Shown here in pieces: positions 1 through 6,900 of a DNA stretch of 9,736 nt. Under the pieces are notes generated by a model. That model was not told where the DNA came from. It searched no databases and saw only the letters and a list, made by a program, of their open reading frames with translations. Origin of the DNA: Clostridia bacterium (GTDB taxonomy: Bacteria > Bacillota > Clostridia > Oscillospirales > CAG-272); NCBI GenBank assembly GCA_017395885.1, contig JAFQNM010000061.1, positions 1 through 9,736 of the forward strand, written 5' to 3'. Both the position numbers and the translations under genes were made by a program. Within the stretch, counting starts at the first letter, position 1. Every line of letters begins with the position of its first letter.

Positions 1-795
1 ATAGGGTGCATAGATCAGAATGGCTGCCGCATCCTCGGGAACGGCGACAGTATCTCCCGTTACGAGAGAAAGCTCCTTCTGAACTGCGTTCTCATCTACG
101 ATGATATCGGCAAAGGAGGTATCAAAGGGAGTTTCTCCGTGGCCTGTAAGGGTGTAAATAACGGGTATGCTGTCGCTTGTAACGTAGTCGATGGCGCCTG
201 TTATCTCATTTTCCGCAAAGAAATACTCAGAGTAGGAGGGAACGCTGCCGGTGGAATAATAGCTGGACATCAGATAGTCGTAGCACTGCTCGTAGGTAAG
301 ATAATTTCCGGGCAGGCCGTCCAGCTCATACCTGAGAAGATCCACAGGGGAAAGGCAGACGCTTCTTTTTTCCGTTTCGAAAACGAGAGAGTTCTGGGTG
401 AGGCCCTCGTCTCTGTATTTTTCAAGGAATCCGGGGTTGGAAACGGGGTCTATGACCTTGAGGGTAATGTAGGAGCAGGCATCTGCATACTTATCCAGAA
501 GGTTAACGATGTTAACGTCAAGAGGGATAGTCTCCTGAGTGTTATTCTCTGTGGTGTAGGTATAGGTATCGGAGTAGACACGGTAAATAGTGATCTCCGT
601 ATCAACAGCCTCAAGAAGCTTTTTGCTGTCGGCACCGACGGTGGCCAGCTTTTCGGGCGTTGTATCGGGCTTTGTCAGCGTTGTGGGGAGCTGACCGATA
701 AATACGTTAAGGGCAATAACAACGGCAACTGCAATAGCTGCAATTCCTATGCTGTAGGAGCCCATGAGCAATGATCTTTTGTTTTTCATTTTCAT
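1..795 (-). CDS. GldG-like ABC transporter auxiliary protein, N-terminal part (3' end outside window)
   Basis: This is the third gene of the ABC operon. It is open from an ATG at 793-795 to the window edge, giving 265 codons with no stop. The product begins with a basic stretch and one hydrophobic segment at about residues 11-33, followed by a long extracytoplasmic region. That region contains DxEITIYRVY near residue 66, VIDPVSNPGFLEKY near residue 115 and LVFETEKRSVCLSPVDL near residue 136. This layout matches the GldG/DUF4350-type (PF09822-like) subunits that accompany GldA/GldF ABC systems; the substrate is unknown. A GGGAGGTG ribosome binding site at 798-805 sits only about 4 nt before this ATG and about 10 nt before a second in-frame ATG at 787-789, so either may be used. 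The permease stop is 11 nt upstream, which suggests coupled translation. The family call rests on context and topology more than on strong motifs. Confidence 0.75.
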   Translation of the reverse strand, partial: MKMKNKRSLLMGSYSIGIAAIAVAVVIALNVFIGQLPTTLTKPDTTPEKLATVGADSKKLLEAVDTEITIYRVYSDTYTYTTENNTQETIPLDVNIVNLLDKYADACSYITLKVIDPVSNPGFLEKYRDEGLTQNSLVFETEKRSVCLSPVDLLRYELDGLPGNYLTYEQCYDYLMSSYYSTGSVPSYSEYFFAENEITGAIDYVTSDSIPVIYTLTGHGETPFDTSFADIIVDENAVQKELSLVTGDTVAVPEDAAAILIYAPY

Positions 796-806
796 AGCAC
801 CTCCCA

Positions 807-1676
807 TCAGTTCCAGCGTCTCTTCTCAAAGGACAGCACCGTGAAGAAAACGAAAAGAGCTGCCGCAGAGAGGTAGTAGACGAAGGCTGTAATATCGAAA
901 ACGCTGCTTGCGAAGGCGGTAACGGGTCTGAAAATGAAAAGAACGGAAACAGCCTTTGCGAGAAGGCCCTCATAGAGAGAGGACTTTACGAAATAAACGA
1001 TAACGCTTGCCGCAACGAGAGCCGCACCGGAGGCTATTCCCGCAACGAGGCTCTTTGTTATATAGTAAACGAGAGTGCCGATGGCAACGGAAAGCACGAT
1101 GAGGGCAACAAGTGCGCTCACAGGGGTGGTGGGGATATCTCCTGCAAGGGGAGTGCACAGGTAGAGTGCAAAGAAAAGGAGAAAATTGATAATTGCGGTG
1201 ATAACGATATTATCAAAGAGAGATGAAATGAAGATACCGATGGCGATAACGGCACAGCCCAAAAGGAAGAAGGCCAGAATAGAGCCGTATGCCAGGGCAA
1301 GGTTCATGCCTGTTGCAGCAAACTGAGATACGATAAGAGGGTATGTGCAGATAACGGCACAGGGAATGGCAAGGATCGTAACAAGGGCAAAATACTTGCC
1401 GAGAACCACCTGGGTGGTGGTTATGGGGAGAGAGTAGAGCAGCTGGTCTGTTTTTGTTCTGCGCTCCTCAGAGAAGGATCTCATTGTGAGGAGGGGGGCC
1501 AGCAAAAAGCACCAGAAGGCGCTATCCGCAACCGTATACTCTATTTGGGGAGCGGCCAGAGTGAACTGATATCTGAAGCAGAAATAGCCGAAAATGGCAA
1601 GAACGGCAACCATAAAAATGGGGCCGGTCATACCGAAGAGGGCGGAGCGGAATTCCTTTTTATAAATAGCAAGCAT
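807..1676 (-). CDS. ABC-2 type permease, GldF-like
   Basis: This 289-residue integral membrane protein is the permease of the Gld-like ABC exporter. About seven or eight hydrophobic segments are visible, near residues 19-37, 52-66, 95-117, 128-151, 156-175, 186-206, 209-230 and 262-282. After the second segment comes the conserved cytoplasmic motif PLLTMRSFSEERRTKTDQLL (residues 61-80), followed by SLPIT. This MRxFSEEr-T-e-LL-slPit signature is typical of ABC-2/GldF permeases and is the region thought to contact the ATPase. The ATG at 1674-1676 shares its A with the TAA of the upstream ATPase gene (TAATG), so translation is probably coupled by termination and reinitiation. Length and topology are normal for the family. 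The transported substrate cannot be read from the sequence. Confidence 0.9.
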   Translation of the reverse strand: MLAIYKKEFRSALFGMTGPIFMVAVLAIFGYFCFRYQFTLAAPQIEYTVADSAFWCFLLAPLLTMRSFSEERRTKTDQLLYSLPITTTQVVLGKYFALVTILAIPCAVICTYPLIVSQFAATGMNLALAYGSILAFFLLGCAVIAIGIFISSLFDNIVITAIINFLLFFALYLCTPLAGDIPTTPVSALVALIVLSVAIGTLVYYITKSLVAGIASGAALVAASVIVYFVKSSLYEGLLAKAVSVLFIFRPVTAFASSVFDITAFVYYLSAAALFVFFTVLSFEKRRWN

Positions 1677-2557
1677 TATTCCTCATCCTCCGTTTCCTCA
1701 TCATCAGCCTCAGGCTCCTCATCCACAAAGATCTCCTCGTAGTATGCGGCGCCCTTTTCGCTTTCGGTGATAACTCTTTTTTTGCCCTTGCGGGAGAGCT
1801 TCTCCTCCTTGTCGGAGCTGCGCTCCATAGCATATGCAGCTCCCGCATCAAGGCTCTCGCCTGCGAGACGGACAAATGCCTCCTCAAGGGTCTCGTTTTT
1901 GGTGAGAGCCTCAAAGCTCTCGTCTGCAACTATACGGCCCTTGGATATCATAATAACGTGATCGCAAACAGCCTCGATCTCCTGCAGGATATGGCTGGAG
2001 AGGATAACGGTGTGCTCCTCGCCGAGCTCCTTAATAAGGCTGCGTATCTCGATTATCTGAAGAGGGTCAAGACCAACGGTGGGCTCGTCCAGAATAATGA
2101 TATCGGGGTCACCTACAATGGCCTGTGCAATACCAACACGCTGCTTGTAGCCCTTAGAGAGGTTTCTGATAAGGCGGTCTGCCACGTCGGCAATGCCTGT
2201 TTTCTCCATAACGAACTCCAGCTCATCATAGAGCTCCTCCTTGCGAAGGCCCTTTGCAAGAGCAACGAATTCAAGGTATTCAAAGGGGGTCATATCCATG
2301 TAGAGAGGGGGCTGCTCAGGCAGATAGCCTATGCAGCGCTTGGCCTCAACGGCATCGCCTATAATATCGAAGCCGTTGACTGTAATGCTGCCCTGTGTTG
2401 GAGCGAGGCAGCCGCATATCATATTCATAGTAGTAGATTTTCCCGCTCCGTTGGGGCCGAGAAAACCGTATACCGCACCCTGATCCACCTTGAAGCTGAT
2501 GTCCTTGACAGCGGGGATAGGGCCGTATTTTTTGGAAAGGTTTTTAACTTCTATCAA
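1676..2557 (-). CDS. ABC transporter ATP-binding protein, GldA/CcmA-like
   Basis: This is the cytoplasmic nucleotide-binding subunit that would drive the adjacent permease. With the start chosen here it has 293 residues. Visible motifs are Walker A GPNGAGKST (residues 34-42), a Q-loop region GYLPEQPPLY, the signature LSKGYKQR (a common LSGGQ variant in this subfamily), Walker B IIILDEPTVGLD and an H-loop SSH. The start is taken as TTG at 2555-2557. It gives MIEVKNLSKKYG, the usual N-terminus of the family, and has a TTCCTCCC complement (GGGAGGAA on the coding strand, 2564-2571) about 8 nt upstream. A longer reading from 2578 would place the ribosome binding site inside the gene. After about residue 230 the protein becomes highly charged and ends in an acidic run with 14 of the last 20 residues Asp or Glu. 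It is the first gene of the operon. Confidence 0.93.
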   Translation of the reverse strand: MIEVKNLSKKYGPIPAVKDISFKVDQGAVYGFLGPNGAGKSTTMNMICGCLAPTQGSITVNGFDIIGDAVEAKRCIGYLPEQPPLYMDMTPFEYLEFVALAKGLRKEELYDELEFVMEKTGIADVADRLIRNLSKGYKQRVGIAQAIVGDPDIIILDEPTVGLDPLQIIEIRSLIKELGEEHTVILSSHILQEIEAVCDHVIMISKGRIVADESFEALTKNETLEEAFVRLAGESLDAGAAYAMERSSDKEEKLSRKGKKRVITESEKGAAYYEEIFVDEEPEADDEETEDEE

Positions 2558-2611
2558 ACCTGTTTCCTCCCGAAACAATAATTTAAAGCAGCAATAGCTT
2601 ATAACCTATTC

Positions 2612-2620
2612 ATTATAACA
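2612..2620 (-). promoter_or_regulatory. Extended -10 promoter of the ABC operon
   Basis: On the minus strand the sequence TGTTATAAT is a perfect extended -10 element (TG-N-TATAAT). It lies about 55 nt upstream of the ATPase start. No good -35 hexamer is found at 17 nt; a TTCACA lies upstream but with a 20-nt spacer. The extended -10 probably compensates. The transcript would cover the ATPase, permease and GldG-like genes. Confidence 0.65.
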
Positions 2621-2731
2621 CTTTGAAAAGGAAAATGTGTGAACATTTGAAAGAATTTTTTTCGAAATGAGCATTTTTTCTTTCGCCGCACGGGCCATCA
2701 GGGCAAAAAAGAAAAAAATATCAGGAATTCG

Positions 2732-2760
2732 TTGCAAAAAAGGAAAAATTGTATTATACT
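2732..2760 (+). promoter_or_regulatory. Promoter of the mreB-like gene
   Basis: TTGCAA (2732-2737) and TATACT (2755-2760) are separated by exactly 17 nt, a near-consensus housekeeping promoter. The predicted transcription start near 2767 gives a leader of about 95 nt before the ATG at 2862. The promoter points away from the ABC operon promoter, so 2558-2861 is a divergent control region. Confidence 0.75.
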
Positions 2761-2794
2761 ATAAATTGTAATATAGTGTCTTGAAATTCTGCGA

Positions 2795-2823
2795 AAGGAG
2801 AAAAGCTTGATTAGCATCAAGCT
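2795..2823 (+). promoter_or_regulatory. mreB leader: ribosome binding site followed by an 8-bp hairpin
   Basis: AAGGAG (2795-2800) is a good ribosome binding site, but it is about 60 nt before the ATG that fits the family best (2862). Three bases after it, AGCTTGAT (2804-2811) and ATCAAGCT (2816-2823) form a perfect 8-bp stem with a TAGC loop. Just beyond the stem is an in-frame GTG at 2826. A TTG at 2807-2809, 6 nt after the site, opens a 16-codon reading frame that ends at 2857, four bases before the ATG. The pairing and positions are seen directly; the regulatory role is inferred. Confidence 0.5.
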
Positions 2824-2861
2824 CCGTGATCGGGGGCTCCGGCCTTCGTCGGAATAATAAT

Positions 2862-3923
2862 ATGGGTAAGTTCTGGAACCTTCTCAGAAGCTTTTTCGGC
2901 ATGAGAAAGGATATTGGTATAGATCTTGGAACAGCAACGGTGCTGGTTTACGTACAGGGCAAGGGAATCGTGCTCAAGGAGCCCAGCGTTGTTGCCATAG
3001 ACCAAAATACGGATAAGATACTGAAGGTGGGTAAGGAGGCCCAGCAGATGCTGGGAAGAACTCCCGGTAATATCACGGCGATCCGTCCCCTGAGAGACGG
3101 CGTTATCAGCCAGTATGAGTACACCCTCAGAATGATCCAGTATTTTATCAAGCGTGCCTGCGGAAACTCCATCCTTGCGCCGAGAGTGGTTATCTGCGTT
3201 CCCAGCGGAATCACCGAGGTCGAGGAGAGAGCCGTTGTAGATGCGGCAACTCAGGCGGGAGCAAAGAATACGTACCTCATTGAGGAGCCTGTTGCGGCGG
3301 CCATCGGTGCGGGGATCGATATTTCAACCCCCAACGGACATATGATCGTCGATATCGGAGGCGGCACCTGCGACGTTGCGGTGATCTCCCTTGGCGGAGT
3401 GGTGGTTTCCGAGTCCATAAAGGTAGCGGGAGACCGCTTTGACGAGGCAATTATCAGATACGTGCGCCGTCGCCATAACGTGCTTATCGGCGAGCGAACG
3501 GCAGAGGAGATCAAGATAAAGGTCGGCTGTGCATGGCAGAGAGAGGAGCCGAGAGTTATAGAGGTGAAGGGCCGATGCCTTGTTCAGGGACTGCCGAAGG
3601 TGGTTCGCATCTCGTCTCTCGAAATGCCCGATGCCCTTGAGGAGCCAATAACGGCCATTATCGAGGCAGTTTGCTCCGTCATAGAGAGAACCCCTCCGGA
3701 GCTTGTGGGCGATATTCTTTATAACGGCATCGTTATGACCGGAGGAGGAAGCCTGCTCTACGGCCTGGATAGATTGATAGCAAACGTAACGGGAATCAAA
3801 ACAAAGATCGCAGATAAAGCAGTTTCCTGCGTGGCTATCGGAACGGGCCTTTCTCTGGAGCATATCTCCAGCATCCCCGAGGGCACCATCAATATCTCAA
3901 GACAGAGACAGAAGCAGAACTGA
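2862..3923 (+). CDS. mreB: Rod-shape-determining protein MreB/Mbl (actin-like)
   Basis: This is a bacterial actin homologue that polymerises under the membrane and directs lateral wall synthesis. From the ATG at 2862 it has 353 residues. Visible motifs are phosphate-1 DIGIDLGTAT (17-26), the connecting segment IEEPVAAAIGAG (140-151), phosphate-2 VDIGGGTCDVAVISLGG (163-179), MreB-typical IGERTAEEIKIKVG (209-222) and the adenosine motif VMTGGGSLLYGLDRLI (291-306). The first 16 residues (MGKFWNLLRSFFGMRK) look like a short amphipathic membrane-binding helix, as on other MreB proteins, which supports this start. The alternative GTG at 2826 would add 12 residues of unlikely sequence. No mreC or mreD follows, because the gene ends at a terminator. 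It may therefore be an Mbl- or MreBH-like paralogue and not the mre-operon copy; the sequence alone does not settle which. Confidence 0.93.
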   Translation: MGKFWNLLRSFFGMRKDIGIDLGTATVLVYVQGKGIVLKEPSVVAIDQNTDKILKVGKEAQQMLGRTPGNITAIRPLRDGVISQYEYTLRMIQYFIKRACGNSILAPRVVICVPSGITEVEERAVVDAATQAGAKNTYLIEEPVAAAIGAGIDISTPNGHMIVDIGGGTCDVAVISLGGVVVSESIKVAGDRFDEAIIRYVRRRHNVLIGERTAEEIKIKVGCAWQREEPRVIEVKGRCLVQGLPKVVRISSLEMPDALEEPITAIIEAVCSVIERTPPELVGDILYNGIVMTGGGSLLYGLDRLIANVTGIKTKIADKAVSCVAIGTGLSLEHISSIPEGTINISRQRQKQN

Positions 3924-3948
3924 TATGATAAATAAAAAAGCATCCCGT

Positions 3949-3980
3949 AAAAGCATCCGCTTTGCAGGATGCTTTTTGCT
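3949..3980 (+). terminator. Rho-independent terminator of the mreB-like gene
   Basis: AAAAGCATCC (3949-3958) pairs with GGATGCTTTT (3967-3976) around an 8-nt loop, followed by the T-rich TGCTTTTTA. It begins about 25 nt after the mreB stop. A second copy of the 5' arm, AAAAGCATCC, lies just upstream near 3936-3945 and could pair with the same 3' arm. Confidence 0.8.
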
Positions 3981-4017
3981 TTTTATAGTTATGTAAACCG
4001 GAATTTGATATAAAAGA

Positions 4018-4043
4018 TGTCCCCCGATCACTATCGGGGGACA
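4018..4043 (-). terminator. Terminator hairpin of the ygiQ-type gene
   Basis: TGTCCCCCGAT (4018-4028) and ATCGGGGGACA (4033-4043) form a perfect 11-bp stem with a 4-nt loop. On the minus strand it starts 3 nt after the ygiQ stop and is followed by TCTTTTATAT, a modest U-rich tail. On the plus strand a T-rich stretch also follows within about 10 nt, so it may act in both directions as a backstop for mreB transcripts. Confidence 0.75.
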
Positions 4044-4046
4044 CGG

Positions 4047-6089
4047 TTATTTCTTTTTTGCAGCTTTTTTTTCGGGGCGCTTATTGGGAGAGGGCTTTGA
4101 TATCTTATGGGCGGCGCTTTTTTTAGTATCCTTATTTCGTCCTTTCGTATCTGCTCTTTTTGTGCCGCCTCCTGTGCTATGAGGCTTATGCTTATCGCCT
4201 TTTTTCTGCCTGCTCTTTTGGGCGGAGCTGCCTTTTGAATCCTTGGGCGTATGGCTTCGGTTATCCGGTGCAACGAGGCAATCCTTGCCGTAGCCTATAA
4301 GGTCTTCTCTTTGGCAGAGGATCAGAGCCTCTCTCACCATATTACGGTTTTCAGGCCGACGGTACTGCAGAAGAGCTCTTTGCAGCTGCTTTTCCCTGTA
4401 ATCCGTGGGGCAGTATATCTCTTTTCCCGTCAGGGGATCTATGCCTGTATAGAACATTACCGTTGATGCGGTGCCCGGGGTGGGATAATAGTCCTGCACC
4501 TGCTCGGGGTTCAGGCCTATCTTCTTTGTGTAAAGCGCCAGCTCCACCGCATCGGAGAGGCGGCTGCCCGGGTGGCTGGACATAAGATAGGGCACCAGAT
4601 ACTGCTTAAGCCCCTCCTCCTCCGTCAGGCGGAAGAATTTTTCACGGAATTTGTCGTATACCGCAATATCGGGCTTGCCCATACAGGAGAGCACGTGGCC
4701 GGTGCAGTGCTCGGGGGCTACCTTGAGCTGACCGCTGACGTGGTCACGTACAAGCTTTCTGAAGAAGCTGTCGTCCTTATCGGCCAGCATATAGTCAAAG
4801 CGGATGCCGCTTCTGATAAACACCTTTTTAATGCCGGGGATCTTTTCTACCTCGGAAAGCAGCCTTACGTATTCCGAATGATCTGCGTTAAGATTTTTGC
4901 AGGGGGTGGGAACGAGGCATCTCTTGTTCTGGCAAACGCCGCTTTTGAGCTGCTTTTCGCAGGCAGGTGAGCGGAAGTTTGCCGTTGGGCCGCCTATATC
5001 GTGAATGTATCCCTTAAAATCGGGCATTGAGGCAATGAGGCGAGCCTCCTCCACAACGCTTTCTATGCTTCTGGAGCGAACGCTTCTGCCCTGATGAAAG
5101 GCCAGTGCACAGAAGTTACAGCCGCCGAAGCAGCCTCTGTTGTGAGTAATGGAGAATTTCACCTCTGCAATGGCGGGAACTCCGCCATCCGCCTCGTACA
5201 TGGGGTGCCAGTCTCTCTTGAAGGGAAGGGCATACACCCTGTCAAGCTCCTCTCTCTCAAGGGGAGGCTGAGGCGGGTTTTGCACAAGCATCCTGTCTCC
5301 GTAATACTCAACGATGGCCTTACCGTTTATGGCATCGTTGTTTTTGTACTGCACTGCAAAGGCGGCGGCGTACTTTTTCTTGTTTTCCTTCAGCTCGTCG
5401 TAATCGTAGCCGTGGGGCTCGCCGTTTTCGTCCACACCCTCGGCACACTCAAAGTTTATCCTTTCACCTCTTTTGCAAAGGTATGAGGTTCCCCTCACGT
5501 CTCTGATCTTTTTAACGGGAACGCCTCTGTCAAGAAGCTGAGCGATGCGTATGATAGATCTTTCGCCCATTCCGTAGGAGAGGATATCAGCTCTGGAGTC
5601 CACCAGAACGCTTCGGCGCACCTTGTCCGTCCAGTAATCGTAGTGGGCGCAGCGGCGAAGGGAGGCCTCGATGCCGCCGATAATGATGGGAACGTCGCCG
5701 TATGCCTCACGTATGCGGTTGCAGTAGACGATAACGGCGCGGTCAGGTCTGTATCCTGCCTTTCCGCCGGGGGAATAGTAGTCGTTCGTCCTTTTTTTCT
5801 TGGATGCCGTGTAGTGGCAGACCATAGAGTCTATATTGCCTGCAGAAACGAGAAAGCCAAGGCGTGGGCGCCCGAATTTCTTCATAGAGTCGCAGGATTT
5901 GTAGTCAGGCTGGGGGAGCATTGCAACAACAAAGCCCTCGGCCTCGAGAACACGGCAGATAAGAGCCGCACCGAAGGAGGGATGGTCCACGTATGCATCG
6001 CCCGAAACGTAAACGAAATCGGGCACGTCCCGTCCGAGAGCGTGAACCTCCTCGGGGGTCACGGGCAAAAAGCTTTTAGCAAGTTCCAT
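4047..6089 (-). CDS. ygiQ: YgiQ-family (UPF0313) radical SAM protein
   Basis: This 680-residue protein belongs to the YgiQ/UPF0313 radical SAM family. Its biochemical role is not established, but members are expected to use a 4Fe-4S cluster and S-adenosylmethionine. The cluster motif CxxxCxxC is clear: Cys320, Cys324 and Cys327 in RGCFGGCNFCALAFHQGR. The N-terminal domain carries the usual FLVSAGNIDSMVCHYT (about 79-94), PIIIGGIEASLRRCAHYDYW (134-153) and DILSYGMGERSI (168-179). The radical SAM domain is followed by KVAPEHCTGHVL and QDYYPTPGTASTVMFYTG. The last 65 residues are a low-complexity basic tail with 20 Lys and 4 Arg. The ATG at 6087-6089 has AGGA about 8 nt upstream. The gene is 222 nt downstream of the M5-like gene and may depend on read-through, since no good promoter was seen in the gap. 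Confidence 0.93.
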   Translation of the reverse strand: MELAKSFLPVTPEEVHALGRDVPDFVYVSGDAYVDHPSFGAALICRVLEAEGFVVAMLPQPDYKSCDSMKKFGRPRLGFLVSAGNIDSMVCHYTASKKKRTNDYYSPGGKAGYRPDRAVIVYCNRIREAYGDVPIIIGGIEASLRRCAHYDYWTDKVRRSVLVDSRADILSYGMGERSIIRIAQLLDRGVPVKKIRDVRGTSYLCKRGERINFECAEGVDENGEPHGYDYDELKENKKKYAAAFAVQYKNNDAINGKAIVEYYGDRMLVQNPPQPPLEREELDRVYALPFKRDWHPMYEADGGVPAIAEVKFSITHNRGCFGGCNFCALAFHQGRSVRSRSIESVVEEARLIASMPDFKGYIHDIGGPTANFRSPACEKQLKSGVCQNKRCLVPTPCKNLNADHSEYVRLLSEVEKIPGIKKVFIRSGIRFDYMLADKDDSFFRKLVRDHVSGQLKVAPEHCTGHVLSCMGKPDIAVYDKFREKFFRLTEEEGLKQYLVPYLMSSHPGSRLSDAVELALYTKKIGLNPEQVQDYYPTPGTASTVMFYTGIDPLTGKEIYCPTDYREKQLQRALLQYRRPENRNMVREALILCQREDLIGYGKDCLVAPDNRSHTPKDSKGSSAQKSRQKKGDKHKPHSTGGGTKRADTKGRNKDTKKSAAHKISKPSPNKRPEKKAAKKK

Positions 6090-6115
6090 AATGAGATCCT
6101 ATCTTTGTTTTTGCA

Positions 6116-6139
6116 GAAACTTTTTTGCAAAAAAGTTTC
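6116..6139. repeat. Perfect 24-nt palindrome upstream of the ygiQ-type gene
   Basis: The half-site GAAACTTTTTTG (6116-6127) is followed directly by its reverse complement CAAAAAAGTTTC (6128-6139). After one mismatch, TGC (6112-6114) and GCA (6141-6143) extend the symmetry to 32 nt. In RNA it would form an A/U-rich hairpin with the T-run in one arm. It lies 27 nt upstream of the ygiQ start. It resembles dispersed terminator-like palindromes seen in Clostridia intergenic regions, but that comparison is from memory. Confidence 0.6.
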
Positions 6140-6171
6140 CGCACCTTCAAAAAACTCTAAAAAAGATTGAT

Positions 6172-6201
6172 ATAAACAGGTATTTGTCTATATCTGTTTA
6201 T
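6172..6201 (-). terminator. Possible weak terminator in the M5-ygiQ gap
   Basis: ATAAACAG and CTGTTTAT (6172-6179 and 6194-6201) form a perfect 8-bp A/T-rich stem with a 14-nt loop. On the minus strand a TTTTTT run follows 7 nt later. The stem is weak and the spacing poor, so termination would be partial at best. Confidence 0.3.
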
Positions 6202-6352
6202 GATATAAGTTTGCCAATTCTGTTAATTCTTCTACTAAATTTTCTTTCCAAACAGCTTTTTGAATGAGCCATTCACAGGGAAAATCTTTACACAAACCGC
6301 ACAATTGGACCTTATGCTTTCTCTTCAACAAATCGAAGAAACTCTTCTCTGG
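6188..6352 (-). pseudogene. Remnant of a cysteine-rich DUF3795-like gene (C-terminal end)
   Basis: On the minus strand, in the +1 frame relative to the M5-like gene, a reading frame stays open for 54 codons from just after a TGA at 6353-6355 to a TAG at 6188-6190. It shows the motif CGLCKDFPCEWL, then an alternating charged and hydrophobic helix-like segment (KENLVEELTELANLYHKQ). The CGxCxxFPC pattern resembles the C-terminal half of DUF3795-type cysteine-rich proteins. There is no good start codon or ribosome binding site, and the upstream half of such a protein would have to lie where the intact M5-like gene ends. The non-overlapping part is visibly richer in A and T than its neighbours. 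I read it as the tail of a decayed, possibly acquired gene. The family call is from motif memory and is moderate. Confidence 0.45.
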
Positions 6353-6899
6353 TCATAATAACGTTCACAGCCGAGATGAAAGCAGGAGCTGTGAGGCCTG
6401 AGGGGAGGCCGAGAGCCTCTGCGATACTGTCACGGCGCTCAGAGCTTCCCTCGCTACCGGAAAGGCCAAGCTCGAAAAGGTCTGATTTTTTCAGCCTTTC
6501 TCCTGTTGGAGCCGAGGTGCTGCGATTTTTCATAAAGGTCTCAAAGATCTCACGGAGGATGTGGGCGCTGACACCCTCAACTCCCAGCGTACCCTCCTTG
6601 GAGCCCTCTTTTTTTCGTTTTTCCTTGCCCTTTATTTTGGGAATATAAAGGTTATATATCTTGTCGGGCGGTATTGCTCCCGAAAGATGGGAGCGGATAA
6701 GCTTTCCTGCTCCGTCGGAGTCGGTAAGGATTATAACTCCGTTCTCCGAAAGGCGCTTTATCAGATTGAGCTTATTCTTTCCCTTGAAAACACCGAAGCC
6801 GTCGGTGGTGATTATCTCTCCGTCGATGACGGAGGAGAGCTTTATTTTATCGTACTTGCCCTCAACGATGACGGGCAGGTCTATTTTTATCTTTTCCAT
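6312..6899 (-). CDS. rnmV: Ribonuclease M5-like TOPRIM protein (DUF4093-type C-terminus)
   Basis: RNase M5 matures the 5' and 3' ends of 5S rRNA precursors in Bacillota, and this 195-residue protein is predicted to do the same. The TOPRIM domain shows PVIVEGKYDK with Glu13 and, after a short spacer, ILTDSDGAGKLIR with Asp60 and Asp62, the acidic metal-binding residues. It continues with YIPKIKGKEKRKKEG and GVEGVSAHILREIF. The C-terminal part (GLPSGLTAPAFISAVNVIMT) looks like the DUF4093 domain found on RNase M5-type proteins. The start is ATG 6897-6899, giving MEKIKIDLP; the longer frame from 6962 lies wholly inside holA and is rejected. An AGAAGGG sequence about 9 nt upstream, within the end of holA, can serve as ribosome binding site. 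Only one base separates it from the holA stop, so the two are cotranscribed. A TOPRIM paralogue of different specificity is the main alternative. Confidence 0.85.
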   Translation of the reverse strand: MEKIKIDLPVIVEGKYDKIKLSSVIDGEIITTDGFGVFKGKNKLNLIKRLSENGVIILTDSDGAGKLIRSHLSGAIPPDKIYNLYIPKIKGKEKRKKEGSKEGTLGVEGVSAHILREIFETFMKNRSTSAPTGERLKKSDLFELGLSGSEGSSERRDSIAEALGLPSGLTAPAFISAVNVIMTREEFLRFVEEKA

Positions 6900-6900
6900 A

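Noticed and set aside
139..774. Plus-strand frame of 211 codons opposite the GldG-like gene
   Set aside because: The minus-strand frame has a ribosome binding site, membrane segment and operon context; this one has none.
1958..2581. Plus-strand frame of 207 codons opposite the ABC ATPase
   Set aside because: The opposite strand carries every ABC ATPase motif in order, so this is a shadow.
2640..2731. Possible riboswitch or attenuator between the divergent promoters
   Set aside because: The region is upstream of both predicted transcription starts and shows only weak A/T-rich pairings.
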